From Torymus aiolomorphi (Eukaryota; Arthropoda; Insecta; Hymenoptera; Torymidae): a stretch of 64,000 nucleotides of DNA. Where the stretch lies: NCBI GenBank assembly GCA_036365515.1, contig CM070877.1, positions 83,364,522 through 83,428,521 of the forward strand, written 5' to 3'. The translations under genes were made by a program, and so were the position numbers. The notes under the pieces are model-generated. The model ran no database searches, had not been told where the DNA came from, and was given only the letters and a program-made list of their open reading frames with translations. This document shows positions 11,699 through 23,421 of this stretch, piece after piece (the first letter of the stretch is position 1; the number at the start of each line of letters is the position of its first letter).

Positions 11699-13731
11699 AG
11701 ACCTCGAAATTCGATAATTCGGCGTATATCGTCGAAAAAACTTCTTTCAGGCCGCTACCTGCCATTATATTACCAATAGCGCCAAGAAAAGACATCGCAA
11801 GATGAAATCCTCCTAATCGTGGGATTACTGAGCGCATATTATGGGGATCGTTATCTGCCTCTATAGAAGCGACGATTTCGCTAGCTTTCATATATAAAGG
11901 CAAATCAAACGTTACAAAGCAGTGCTTTTGATTATTTGCATTTGCTCTCCGTCGTGCATCGATTAAAGATGTTAAAATTGTTGTATGGTCGCTCGGTGGC
12001 GCTTTAATAAACGGCAAAGCAATAATTCTCGTCGTACAAAAATCATTATTCAATAAATTAAATTTATTCATAAATCCGTGCCAATTCGGGGTCTTCCGTG
12101 GTGCAGTATGCTTGCCGTAAAAATATAAAAAATCGATCGCTTTGATTTCAATTGTAAAGTCAGCACGATGTATTTCTTTCCAATTACGTATAGTTATATT
12201 ATCTAATTTGAATGGCTTGTTATTCTTAAAATCGGTCAATGGAAGGAAACCGAACGTGCCATCAGTACTAGTAGATAATGTTCCTTTTAAACGAGGCACA
12301 CAATTATTAAAATTAACCGAACTTGATGGAGTTGCACACATAATACCGCCCATACAATGAAATGTATTTTTGCCATCAATGGTGGCTGTATTATGGTCTG
12401 CATTATCATATACGAATTGCAAATAGGTATCTCCAATGAAATCGAAATGTTCAGGGTCATTAACGAGGGAGTTTTTGAATCGTACTGTTTCTGCGTAGGA
12501 CTCACAGAGCCAAATATTGTAGAGATAATCTATTAAACGTCGTGCTGCAAATTTCGTATGTATCATACATGAAAGTCCTAATAATATAGGCGATGAAAAG
12601 GATCGTGGTCGCATAGATGATATTAAAATATGGGCTGCGGTAACAATTCTGTTTTTCCACTTATCCCAAGATCCATTTTCTCGCTCATGTTTATGAGTTT
12701 TTATAAGAATTTCGAGCATTAGTTGCAACGTTTCCGGAATATCTTTAATGTTATTTAAGAAATCCGTTGGCGTATTATAATTCTCTAAGTCAACTTTCAT
12801 AGCCCTAACATCTTGTAGAATAAAATGACTGGCTAATTCCACTATTCTCAACCTTTCTTCTTTTTCATTTACTTTGCGATTTGAATACTAGCTATCTTGT
12901 ATACATTTACCTAACGTTTGTTTAAAACAAATAAAACGATCATTTGAGCTAGAATAAATTACTATTTCATCTTCGAAATGATTTTTTAAAAGTATTTCTA
13001 TGCGACCAAGTCCGGGTAGATCAGTATCTCCGAACTTATTTACATATATTTGTAATATATCTTTTAAAGAAAATTGACACTGATCGCTATTCTCCAATAA
13101 ATAGTTGATAATAAAAGATAATAAGTTACTCATATCTTCGGTTATCGGTCTACCCTTAACATTACAAGGACTATATGAGTAAAATACGCTTAAGCATTTC
13201 GAGTGATAATAAACGGTGTTTTCTATATAATAATTATCAGATTCTTTTTTCAAATTAGATAACCGCGACGCTAGAATTTTATTCTCTTCGCTTTTAGGGA
13301 GAGCTTGTAACTGCGCCAAAATATTATCGATAGTCTCTTGCTTTGAAACGCGGGTTAAATTTTGCTTACAACTGTGACATTGATTCGAACAAAAAAAACA
13401 ATGAGTTGAGAGAGCGAACCCTCGTCCTTCTTTACAACGATTTCGGTCTTTTAACCATGTTAATGCCGATGCTGCTAACGCCCTTTTTATATTAGACTCC
13501 CTCGTATAGAGAGTTTGACAAGTTTTATGTACTGTGATTTCTTTTAATTTTTGTAACTTTAAATGCTTCTTATCTTTTCTTTTATGACTGGCTAGAATAA
13601 GATTATTAATGGCCCGTTCTTTCAATATGTGCGATTTAGATGGTTCATTAGGCTTGTCGCAAAGTAAACAAATTTCATCATCGTCAAGCCACTCCTGTTC
13701 ATCTTCCATAGCTTGTGTATTTTCATCCTGC
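11658..13731 (-). pseudogene. Academ-like transposase, exon 2 N-terminal part with in-frame TAG
   Basis: One frame runs from the predicted splice acceptor at 13,731 to 11,658, interrupted only by a TAG at 12,888-12,890. Both sides of the stop are in the same frame. It opens with an acidic stretch, then paired cysteines (CLLC, later HKTC, CFFCSNQCHSC) suggesting a multi-cysteine zinc-binding module. The element's own family is expected to have such a Cys-rich N-terminus. The region after the stop (12,851 down) is rich in Trp and charged residues and has no other known motif. The break with the next segment is a frame change near 11,690. Confidence 0.7.
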
Positions 13732-13775
13732 CTGAATAAAAAAAATATTAATGGAATACGTAAAGTTAAAATTCA

Positions 13776-14561
13776 TATATGTGCAAATCTCACGAAAGAT
13801 GCGACAAAACCTGAAATCACGTTCTGAAAATTTTTTTTCGAGCACACCTTCGAAACCTGGTTTTTCCTATTGTTTGTAGTATATAAAATGAAGATCCGCA
13901 GTTGTACAGGGTCCATCAAGTTGCATATTTTTTCTAGAACAACTTCTTACTTATTAAGAAAATGGCAAAAAAAGCCCTTCTCTTCAAACCTCAGTTATTT
14001 AGCCCACAAGCGATCTACTCAAAGTTTACAAAAAGAAATTAAAACATGAAAAAAAGAGTTTTAATACCTTTTTTTTAAAGTTAAAAAATGTTGATTCCTT
14101 CAAAAGTTACAAGGATTTGAAGTTGAACGTCGAAAAGGCATAAAAATGCTCTCAAAGTCGGCGCGTCCGATTCCTGCGATTTTTTGCCTTTTTTATGCTT
14201 TTTCGACGTTCAACTTCAAATCCTTGTAACTTTTGAAGGAATCAACATTTTTTAACTTTAAAAGAAAGGAATTAAAACTCTTTTTTTCATGTTTTAATTT
14301 CTTTTTGTAAACTTTGAGTAGATCGCTTGTGGGCTAAATAACTGAGGTTTGAAGAGAAGGGCTTTTTTTGCCATTTTCTTAAAAAGTAAGAAGTGGTTCT
14401 AGAAAAAATAGGCAACTTGATGGACGATGCTCAACCACGAATTTCTCTTATACATACCACAAACAACGAGAAAAACCAGGTTTGGTAGGTGTGCTCCAAA
14501 AAAAATTTTCAAATCGTGATTTCGGGTTTTGTCGCATCTTTCGTGAGATTTGCACATATAC
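13776..14561. mobile_element. Palindromic foldback/MITE inside the intron
   Basis: The arms (13,776-14,145 and about 14,185-14,561) are near-perfect reverse complements around a centre near 14,165. Both outer ends carry GTGCAAATCTCACGAAAGAT, and both arms include a long block ending in CAACTTCAAATCCTTGTAAC or its complement. There is no coding content. It could form a hairpin of about 370 bp. Confidence 0.8.
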
Positions 14562-14577
14562 GTTCGTCGTGGAGAAA

Positions 14578-14718
14578 ATTAGTATATGCACCACGGGAGT
14601 AAGTAAAGAATCCATCAGATCGCATATAATTGTCGCCCGAGCCTTCGGCTCGAGCGACAATTATATGCGATCTGAGACATTCTTTACTTCTACTCCCTAG
14701 GTGCATAATCTACTATTA
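14578..14718. repeat. Compact hairpin with ~60-bp stem
   Basis: AGATCGCATATAATTGTCGC and its complement flank CCGAGCCTTCGGCTCGAG, with further pairing through AAGTAAAGAAT and GGTGCATA-type blocks. The loop is only a few bases. It could be a miniature element or a source of double-stranded RNA when the intron is transcribed. Confidence 0.75.
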
Positions 14719-14800
14719 GTGTGAACACGACCGAGTAAATAATTTTTCATTTAATTTTAATAAGACTGTTTAATTTGGGTGTTTTTGCAATAACATTTAC

Positions 14801-14847
14801 CTAACATTCGTAGATGTAGATACTTCTGCCTCGTCGGTAAGCTCCAT
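14801..14847 (-). CDS. Predicted exon 1 of the Academ-like transposase
   Basis: ATG at 14,847 opens 15 codons plus two bases, ending exactly at a good donor (AG|GTAAAT). The encoded peptide (MELTDEAEVSTSTNV) is acidic, like the start of exon 2, and the phase matches the acceptor at 13,731. It is too short to identify by similarity. The case rests on frame and splice-site agreement. Confidence 0.5.
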
Positions 14848-15241
14848 TACGATGTTTTGTATACTGATCCTGTATACTGATTATCTAGAAATTTTAATAA
14901 AATATAATTAATATTTACGACTCTTATATTAAATTTAACTAATGAGAATCAGTATTATATACCGCTTGTATAACAACACACATCGAGTGTTTTAAATACT
15001 TTCAAAGTCTTATTAACAATCTAAATTATTATTAATTTTTAATTCTTATTTATAATGTAAATTTATAAAGTAATGTTTCTTAAACTCAAATAACAGGCAC
15101 AAATTAATAAAACAATTATTGGAAAGAAATTTTGAAATATATAAATATACATACAAATACGCCACACTTACAACACTTACACACTATATACACATAAATT
15201 AAAAAAAAAAAATAAAAAAAAGAATTAGAAAAAATGGGACC

Positions 15242-15315
15242 GTGATAGTATCGGGGATCGAACTCCGGCCGCTTGAGTGAGAATCAAGTGTCTCTGCAAC
15301 TTGGCTATCCTTCAC
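15242..15315 (-). tRNA. tRNA-like relic, anticodon CUC (Glu-like)
   Basis: The stretch is 74 nt on the minus strand. It has an A-box-like TAGCCAAGTTGCAGA and a B-box-like GAGTTCGATCC. The anticodon arm is perfect (CTTGA, loop TTCTCAC, TCAAG), giving anticodon CTC, and the acceptor stem is mostly paired (GTGAAGG with CTATCAC). The D stem and T stem pair poorly. It is probably a tRNA pseudogene or tRNA-derived SINE head inside the transposon rather than a working tRNA. Confidence 0.4.
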
Positions 15316-15624
15316 ACTGCTATTTGCTCTTTCTACTCGAATGATTAAACAGAATGCCGGCAATACCGATTCCATTTATACTCATACACTTTCAAACTTA
15401 TTCTGTTCATGAAGCTATATTACTTATAATAAAATTTAAGTTGATTTAAACCTCAAGTTATATAAAAAAAACGCTACGAATTAGAAAAAAAAGTTTCAAA
15501 AACAAGAACCTAAAGTAACCGGATTTTAACATGCTACTGATAAACTAAAATATTTTACAAGAGACTACTTGATTAAAAATTACCCTGTTTTGATTTCTGA
15601 TTGTTACAAAGACTTTCACCTATA

Positions 15625-15695
15625 CTATATATACTACAATAAAAATTATTAATTACTACAATAAAAATTATAATTACTACAATAAAAATTATACA
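15625..15695. repeat. Short tandem repeat, three units of about 20 bp
   Basis: AATTACTACAATAAAAATTA recurs three times. No function is apparent. The remaining interior DNA (14,848-16,186) is AT-rich with no convincing gene. Confidence 0.6.
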
Positions 15696-16186
15696 TACTT
15701 TTGTGTGCGCCTCGTATAATGAATGTACAGTACGGTGTCGACTCCACTCCAAAAACTTGATATTACACAATAAAATCACTGAACTTATTATTAATTTAAT
15801 ACAATTAAAATTAAGAAAAATTAACAATTTTAATATTTTAAAATAATTAAAATATTAGTAATAATTAAGTAGCTATTTATAAAATAAACACATGTATCAA
15901 AGATGCTTTGCAAAGGTATAGTAGCTAGAGTCTCGGTGGTAACTGTAGTATAAACAGCTGAAAAGACCGTTGGTAGCGTCGCTTTCTCCTTCTTTGACCG
16001 CTTCAGTCCACGATATACAATAGTATGGTATAGTGGAAGAAAGTGGGGACAGAACAGAGTGGAGCGAATAGCATTACTATACTGTATATACAAGCAGATG
16101 TTCCGAGTGTAAACGTCCTTGATTATATAATACACGCCCGAGTAGATACGTATATACCTGCTTCAAATCTCAAGCAAAATTAGCGT

Positions 16187-17048
16187 TTCTGTTCATTTTT
16201 CATCAAATAAAAGTGCAGAATCGGTTTAGTTGGGTTGAGTTACCCCGAAATAAAAAAAAAATGATTAAAATAGCTCCTCTAGTTGCTGAGGAAATTAAAA
16301 GCAAAGATCTGTGCGTTGCGCGCAGCGCGTTCTATTACTATATATATCGGCTCCCTTCAGCCGCCGCGCGCCCCCCACCATTCCGCCACTTTCGTGCGCT
16401 CGGGCGTTTTTGGTCAACTTTGACAGCTGTTTTCAGGTATAAAACAGTACTTAATCAAAAATCCAAGATAGACGTTTTATAGTTCAACATTTGAACTTTC
16501 AAAATCATTTTTGATAATTGAAAGCGGATAACCCGTAGAGCATACAGCCTCGCTCAAAAATAGCCTACTCAAAAATTGAAATCGCGATTACGCAAAAACT
16601 AATAATCGCACAGTCCCTGGTTTTCGCACACATAAAGTACATGTGAATTACTATCAATTCGCCAGAGATATCCGCCACATCATTAAAAATGGCGGATATA
16701 TGAATTTTTCAAAAAACGCTCATTTTTTCGGTTTTTCACGTTTTTCTCCGTAACTAATCGTCCGATCGATCCGATCAACATCTAGTTTTGTTTGCAATTT
16801 CATTTACTACAATTTATCTCATTGGACCATCAAGATCGGTCCACTAGTTTCGGCTATAAAAGCAAAAAACCATAAAAAAGCGCTTTTTTTGCATTAAATT
16901 ATTAATAACAATATATATAGAACGGAGCTGCTAGTCGAGTTTATATACCACTTATACTGTGGATTATTCTGCGTACAATAGCTTTTACCGCTTACTAATA
17001 AGATTTATGGCACGAAAACGCTGATTTTTTTCTCTATTGACTGGCCTA
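16187..17048. repeat. Right terminal inverted repeat of the Academ-like transposon
   Basis: Reverse complement of 8,276-9,131 with scattered substitutions. The outer terminus is TGGCCTA followed by the ATT target duplication. Confidence 0.85.
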
Positions 17049-17486
17049 ATTCGCCCACGCTACAACGCAGCTCTCGAGATAACTTTCATGTAAAAGGGTG
17101 GCAGAGCCAAATTCAAATATTGCAATAAACGAGCGAATTTAAAAATCTATACCAGGTAGAGAGCATTTTATATTTATTGAGCTCTATTGATTAGTTAGAT
17201 CTATTTTACGTAAGAGCATTAACGAAGTTACGTAATTTTTTTCATGGAAATAATTTTTGTTAACATTATTTAGACATATTCTAAAAGAACAGACAAAAAT
17301 AACTCGGAATAGGTGTTTTTGGTATTAATTCGGTAAATGCGTTAGAGTTGATTAAATGTACAAAATCCTAATTTTTGCGTTGCAAACAAAAACGAATGTG
17401 GATGAGGCTTTAAACGTTCGGTAGGGTTAGAATAGAGAAACGAAAAAAAATGCGCAACTTCTCGATTGTCAGAGAGAAGAGGTTCC

Positions 17487-19958
17487 TTGCTCTGTTGGCA
17501 TAACAATCTTATTGTCATCGTTCAGAGATGTCGCCAATATGTTCGTTTTAAGATTTTTCGGAAATCGGAAGATAGTTAATGAGCGAAAAAAAATATGTCA
17601 CAATAATTAAAATAAAGATATTAAAATTAAAGAAAATTATAAATTATTAAGAGAAAAATAGAATCATTTCGTATTAAAAAAATCAAGCCTGCGGCTAATT
17701 TGTCCACAAGCCATTATACAAATTTTGCGTTTTTTAACATGTTTGGAAAAATGTACGACTTGAAATCAGAGCTAAAGCTTATTCTTTGATTACTTCTCCT
17801 TCTGTTTATAATTTTTACGCTAAAATAATAACATATTTTAAATAGTTTTGATAACGAATGATCGATAATCACCGGAAAAATCGTACACACTCGAGTGTAC
17901 AAGTCGAGAGTCGTAGCAGAGACTCGCCGATAAATCGTAAAAAAGAACTCTCGTGCCGAGATAGCGCTTTCTCCCTCTCAGCCGTCGATATACAACTAAC
18001 AAATGCATTTAAATGGCATTACTTTATTTGATATAACGAGAGTACTGATTTCATCAAATTTCCATAACTCGGCGACCAGAAAACGGAAATCTTAACAAAT
18101 TCTCGATCTGCTGGCTAAGTTTAGTCAGTCCACGGGTGCGCTTCCTAATACATTATTAAACCATGCTCGTACAACAATATTTGTACATGATTATTCATAA
18201 AAAGAAAACTTGAAGCGTTTTTTTTCTTCTCTGCCCAGATCTCGGTGGCCGAGAATCGGGAATAATCATGACGCAGCGAATCTAGGCTTGACCTAGATGC
18301 AAAAGGAAAAATATTTGATGCAATATCGCCGTTAGAGAGGGAGGAAGCGCTATCTCGGCGCGAGCAGCGAATAAATTTAATAAATAAATAAATAAAAATA
18401 AAAGAAGGCGCTATCTCAGCGCGAGCTCCAAAAAAGACGCTACCTCAGCTGCTGAGATAGCACCTTCTTCGCTCCTCGTGCCGAGATAGCGCTTTCTTCC
18501 TCTCAGCCGTCGATATACAACTAACAAACGCATTTAAATGGCATTACTTTCTTTGATATAACGTGACTACTGATTTCATCGGATTTCCATAACTCGGCGT
18601 CCGGAAAACGGAAATCTTAACAAATTCTCGATCTGCTTACTAAGTTTAATCAGACCACGGGAGCGCTTCCTAATACATGATTAAACCATGCTCGTACAAC
18701 AATATTTCTACATGATTATTCATAAAAAGAAAACTTGGAGTGAATTTTTTTCCTTTTGCATCTAAATCAAGCCTAGATTCGCTACTTCACGATTCTTCCT
18801 GATTCTCAGCCACCGAAATCTGAGTAGAGAAGAAAAAAACGCTTCCAGTTATCTTTTCATGAATAATCATGTACAAATATTGTTGTACGAGCACGGTTTA
18901 ATAATGTATTAGGTAGCGCACCCGTGGACTGACTAAACTTAGACAGCAGATCGAGAATTTGTTGAGATTTCCGTTTCCCGGTCGCCGAGTTAAGGAAGTT
19001 GGATGAAATCATTATATCAAAGACAGTAATGCCATTTAAATGCGTTTGATAATTGTACATTGCATTAGATTTTTTTTCTTTTTTATCTAGGATAAGCCTA
19101 GATTCGCTGCGTCACGATTATTCCCGATTCTCGGCCACCGAGATCTGGGCAGAGAAGAAAAAAAAACGCTTCAAGTTTTCTTTTTATGAATAATCATGTA
19201 GAAAAATTGTTGTACGAGCATGGTTTAATCATGTATTAGGAAGCGCACGCGTGGTCTGACTAAACTTAGCAAGCGCACCCGTGGTCTGACTAAACTTAGC
19301 CAGCAGATCGAGAATTTGTTAAAATTTCCGTTTTCTGGTCGCCCAGTTATGGAAATTTGATGAAATCAGTACTCTCGTTATATCAAAGAAAGTAATGCCA
19401 TTTAAATGCGTTTATTAGTTGTATATCGATGGCTGAGAGGAAGAAAGCTCTCGGCACGAGAGTTCTTTTTTACGATTTATCGGCGAGTCTCGGCTACGAC
19501 TCTCAACTTGTACACTCGAGTTTGTACGATTTTTCCGGTGATTATCGAACATCCGTTATCAAAACTATTTAAAATATGTTATTTTTTTAGCGTAGAAATT
19601 ATGAACAGATGGAGAAGTAATCAAAGAATAAGCTTTAGCTCTGATTTCAAGTCGTACATTTTTCCAAACATGTTAAAAAATGCAAAATTTTTATAATGGC
19701 TTGTGGACAAATTAGCCGCAGGCTTGATTTTTTTAACACGAAATGATTCTATTTTTCTCTTAATAATTAATAATTTAATAAAAATTTTTAAGAACAACGA
19801 CAACGATCATGTAAATGTTTAATATCTTTATTTTAATTATTGTGACATATTTTTTTTCGCTCATTAACTATCTTCCGATTTCCGAAAAATTTTAAAACGA
19901 ACATATTGGCGACATCTCTGAACGATGAGAATAAGATTGTTATGTCAACAGAGCAAGT
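17487..19958. mobile_element. Foldback-type element, 2.5 kb, nested repeats in both arms
   Basis: CTTGCTCTGTTG at 17,487 is matched by CAACAGAGCAAG ending at 19,958, and the arms pair inward through about 17,500-18,300 and 19,080-19,950. Inside, a ~300-bp module (AAATGGCATTACTTT ... TACATGATTATTCAT) occurs four times: near 18,000 and 18,530 in one orientation, near 18,860 and 19,200 in the other. This is the organisation of foldback transposons, long inverted repeats built of subrepeats. No transposase is seen. Open frames at 17,714-17,902 and 19,406-19,696 are the same arm sequence on opposite strands. A target duplication could not be resolved. Confidence 0.7.
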
Positions 19959-20477
19959 GTCACGTCCTAAGACACGACACGACTGGGATGTTTAACTCAA
20001 CTAAGAGTTATGCTCTTTCTAGGCCTTAGCTGCGCTAGCTAGTAAACCTTGGACGAGCTGAGCAAAGGAGTGTAATATCAAATTTCACTATTATCGTTGA
20101 AACAAAATTTTGACTAATTTTTTTTGGATTTAGGATTTTGGGTTTTTATAAGGACCAACGCTGGGTAGCACGAACGTCTTGTAAAGATCGTTTTCTTGAC
20201 CGCACGTACCTCCGTATGGACAAGGAATAAGGTCACGAACCCAGGAAAATGATGTGTGTGGGAAAAACTAATTTTATCCAATCTCAGTTTCTCAGATTCG
20301 CCCTTCCCTATTAAGAGCAAAGCTCGCAATTGATTTTAAATTCTTTCTCTTTTTCTAAAATATTTTTATTATTTTCTTTTTTTTTTAATTTTTGTAGTTA
20401 ATATTCCTCACTTTTCCTTCCTTTATTTTGGAAATATTTCAAGCAATAAATTGATTCTCATAGGTAGATATGAATTC

Positions 20478-20843
20478 TCTTATAAATTTAGATATTCTTC
20501 GTAAACATAACCAGTGCGCTTACCCGTAAGGTCGTACAATCAAAGTTATGTTTACTTCAATTCTTTTCCAAACCAATAGGAGTATGCTTACCCGTAGGGT
20601 CGTAACAACATATGGCTTGGAAAAATAATTTAGAGTATCTTAAATTGAAGATTTAAACTTTCTTATAAATTTAAATGTTCTTCGTAAACATAACCAGTGC
20701 GCTTACCCTTAAGGTCGTACAATCAAAGTTATGTTTACTTTAATTCTTTTCCAAACCAATAGGAGTATGCTTACCCGTAGGGTCGTAACAACATATGGCT
20801 TGGAAAAATAATTTAGAGTATCTTAAATTGAAGATTTTGAATT
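20478..20843 (+). repeat. 183-bp tandem duplication, two copies
   Basis: CTTATAAATTTA... at 20,478 and again at 20,661 start two nearly identical 183-bp units. Within each, the motif CTTACCCGTARGGTCGTA occurs twice. Confidence 0.85.
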
Positions 20844-20954
20844 TAGTATGATTTGGATATTTGGAAAATTTGAATAATAGTGAAACTCTGAATTTTTGAT
20901 TTGATTTTTCTTTATTTGAAAATAATTCTCTCTTTCTTATTAATTGTACAGTAT

Positions 20955-21075
20955 CAGCAAAGCTTGTGAGGCTTGTGTTGATCTGACTGCCTTGGTCGGT
21001 TCAGAAAAGCTTGTGAGGCTTGTGGTGAACTGCACCCTGGACCAGTCAGCAAAGCTTGTGAGGCTTGTAAATCTG
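20955..21075 (+). repeat. Short tandem repeat AAAGCTTGTGAGGCTTGT
   Basis: Three units spaced about 42-50 bp share the block AAAGCTTGTGAGGCTTGT. No function is inferred. Confidence 0.7.
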
Positions 21076-21500
21076 ACTGACCGGCGAGCAGTGCGCGTTC
21101 AGCGTATTTAAATGCGTTGCTCCTCCTCTTCTTCGGCTGGAAAAACTGCGGTGTCGAATCGGGTAGTTGCGTCATCTTGCGTTAACGAATCGTTGGTTGC
21201 CAAGTGTGACGGCGGTTGATAGTCATATATCCTGTAATGTTAATTGAGGCTAGTGGTGTGAGAAGACGGTATCCAATGGTGCGGGGGTGGCATCCCTTCC
21301 AAACGTCGATTTTTATGAAAGTGGGGAAAATCCTATGCTTTAACACAGGGAGCGGCAGAGAGCGGTCCCTTATCCCTTCTCTAGGGTATTTTCCGGCGGC
21401 TCGTATCTTCCTTAAGGAGCGAGAGAGAACGATATATGTGCGACAGAGAAAGAGAGATGAGAGAGATAAAAGATATATCCTTCTCTTTCTTTCGAGTCAA

Positions 21501-23415
21501 AAATGATCAATTTTCTGTTACTTGCTGAAAATTATACAATGTTGGCAGCTTATAAATTATAAAATATGTTATTCTATTACATTTTGTTCTAAAATGAAAA
21601 TACAAATTTGAACGGAAGTTATCGGTCTATTACAACAGGAGTTAAACGCATTATAAATTTTATAAACTTAATTATACATTAAACAATGAAATTTCTTATG
21701 CAAACTTTATAAAAACATTAGACTATTCATTCTAGCTAATATATCAATCATATTATTAAGTTATTTTATTAAATTAATACATTTTCCTTAGATTTCCTAT
21801 TATTTATTTAAAATATTTGAAATTTAATTAGTTTTCGTAAGTAACAATGTGTTAAAATACTGGTATTGTCCAGTAAAATGTTTCATCTAATGTGTATATT
21901 TCATAAAACTTGCATTAACAATGAAAATTACTTATAAATAGTCATAATAGTTAATTATTATTAAGAAAACGTACGAATTACAAATGTATTATTCAAATTC
22001 TAAACAGTTTATCATCTAAACTTAAAGTCTAGTTAGTTAATCTAGTAGAAATAGACAAATGGATTATTATTACTATAAAAACATATTATAATAATGGATT
22101 TTCTCATTTCTTAATTTTTACTTAACGTAATGCAACTTTTATCTTAAACAAAAATTATTTTTCTAATTGTAATTAATGAGATATCTAGCGTTATTCTAAA
22201 AAAAATACTCTTATGCTATAGTACATTGAGTCCCAAAAGATGCTGGAAAATGCGTCTCCGCGCAGGAAGACTGAGAAAAATCTATTTTTAGACGAGCCAT
22301 GTGTTTTGGGGCTGATGTAGCTGACAAACATCTTCTTTGTCTCGGTTTTTCCTATAATTAACAATCTAGATATTCTACCATGAATTGAATTATTTATCTT
22401 ACTAAATAATTATGTAGCAAGATATTACAACTTGAATGAAAATGCTACGACTATTTTAATGATAGTTATTCGGAATACAAAATTTTACTAACTTAATAAT
22501 CTAATTTACAATGAAATCATATATGATAAATTTATAATAACAGTCAATTATCTAAAATAAACTAAAACCTAAATGCTTTGTTATCAAAACTTGTTGATTT
22601 ATATAATATAATAGCTATTATAGTAATTATTTATCGTTGGTTAATAAAGATTCTTTACATGGTTATAGGTTGCGTTTATAAAATGCATATGGTTACTCAT
22701 AGAGCTATATTTTTGGGTTTTTGTTACTAGATCTTTGTATTATTAATACAAAAACAACAAAGCTGTTGGTTGCAATTTAACAAAGAATATATATAATTAA
22801 TATTATTTTTCCTAATTTCCTTACTGTTATATTTAATATCGGTTGTTGTTAAAATAATTTTATTGATAACGGTTTGAGAGATAATGTAAAATAATATTTC
22901 AATGTATAGTATAAGTCATGTTTTGAAAAACTCGGAAAAGCGCGTCCCTGCGTGGGAAAGCGTCGTATCTATTACAGCCCCAAGATTACGCATCCGCTAG
23001 GGCTATCGTCTTCTTAAGGCTAATTCCACATTTTGAAGGAATATTTCCAACTCACATGTAATTGTTCAAAATCCAAAAATGTTTGTTAAATTTGTGATAT
23101 GTAATAAAACAGTTTATTTATTTATAGCAGAAGAAAAACGGAAGGTTGAATAAGTTTCATTATTTGAGTAGGAAAAATATTCTTTCATGAATGTGTCTTA
23201 AAGTAGTTATTGTAATTTTATATTTGTTTGTGATTGTGAATGGAAAACCTTATAAACTCTTATACCTCGCGTTTGGAACGGTTTGTTAGTTAGGTCAAAC
23301 GTATAAAGGAAGAATTACAATTGTGATTATTGCACAAGGGTTTGTTTAACAATTCGTACTTAAATTATTATTTAAAATATATCCTTGTAGAAAATTAACC
23401 CTAATTTATAACTAA
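21501..23415. other. AT-rich DNA, nothing recognised
   Basis: Strongly AT-rich, without open frames of note or clear repeats. Two slightly GC-richer patches near 22,240-22,320 and 22,930-23,020 contain weakly similar GCGTCTCCGCG/GCGCGTCCCTGCG text that I could not assign. Confidence 0.4.
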
Positions 23416-23421
23416 CTCATT
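23416..23421. other. Target-site duplication CTCATT, left
   Basis: CTCATT directly precedes the left terminus of the Polinton-type element and is repeated exactly after the right terminus (48,640-48,645). Six base pairs is the known Polinton/Maverick duplication length. Confidence 0.9.

Larger units (their letters stand above)
13732..14800 (-). other. Predicted intron of the Academ-like gene, filled by palindromes
   Basis: On the minus strand the donor AG|GTAAATG lies at 14,801/14,800. The acceptor is a T-rich tract followed by ATTCAG|GC at 13,732/13,731. Splicing joins a 47-nt exon 1 to exon 2 in the same reading frame (phase 2). The intron contains a ~786-bp palindrome and a separate ~140-bp hairpin. 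Confidence 0.6.
8276..17048. mobile_element. 8.8-kb DNA transposon, Academ-like, with ~860-bp TIRs
   Basis: Inverted repeats begin TAGGCCA at 8,276 and end TGGCCTA at 17,048. The flanks are ATT (8,273-8,275) and ATT (17,049-17,051). An uninterrupted paralogue of the target (minus strand, single ATT at 49,594-49,596) reads straight through, so the insertion, its limits and a 3-bp target duplication are shown directly. Inside is one spliced minus-strand gene ending in an XPG/FEN1-type nuclease domain. An XPG-type nuclease and 3-4-bp target duplications are, from memory, hallmarks of the Academ superfamily. The gene is broken, so this copy is dead. Confidence 0.85.
19959..21500. other. No gene; several short tandem duplications
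   Basis: The stretch contains two imperfect direct repeats, listed separately. The 96-codon frame at 21,216-21,506 ends in a GA-rich simple stretch and has no recognisable domain. TGTCACG at 19,957 could be mistaken for an LTR start, but no partner LTR is seen. Confidence 0.4.

Noticed and set aside
19959..21200. Solo LTR beginning TGTCACG
   Set aside because: No matching second LTR, primer-binding site or CA end with a target duplication could be found.
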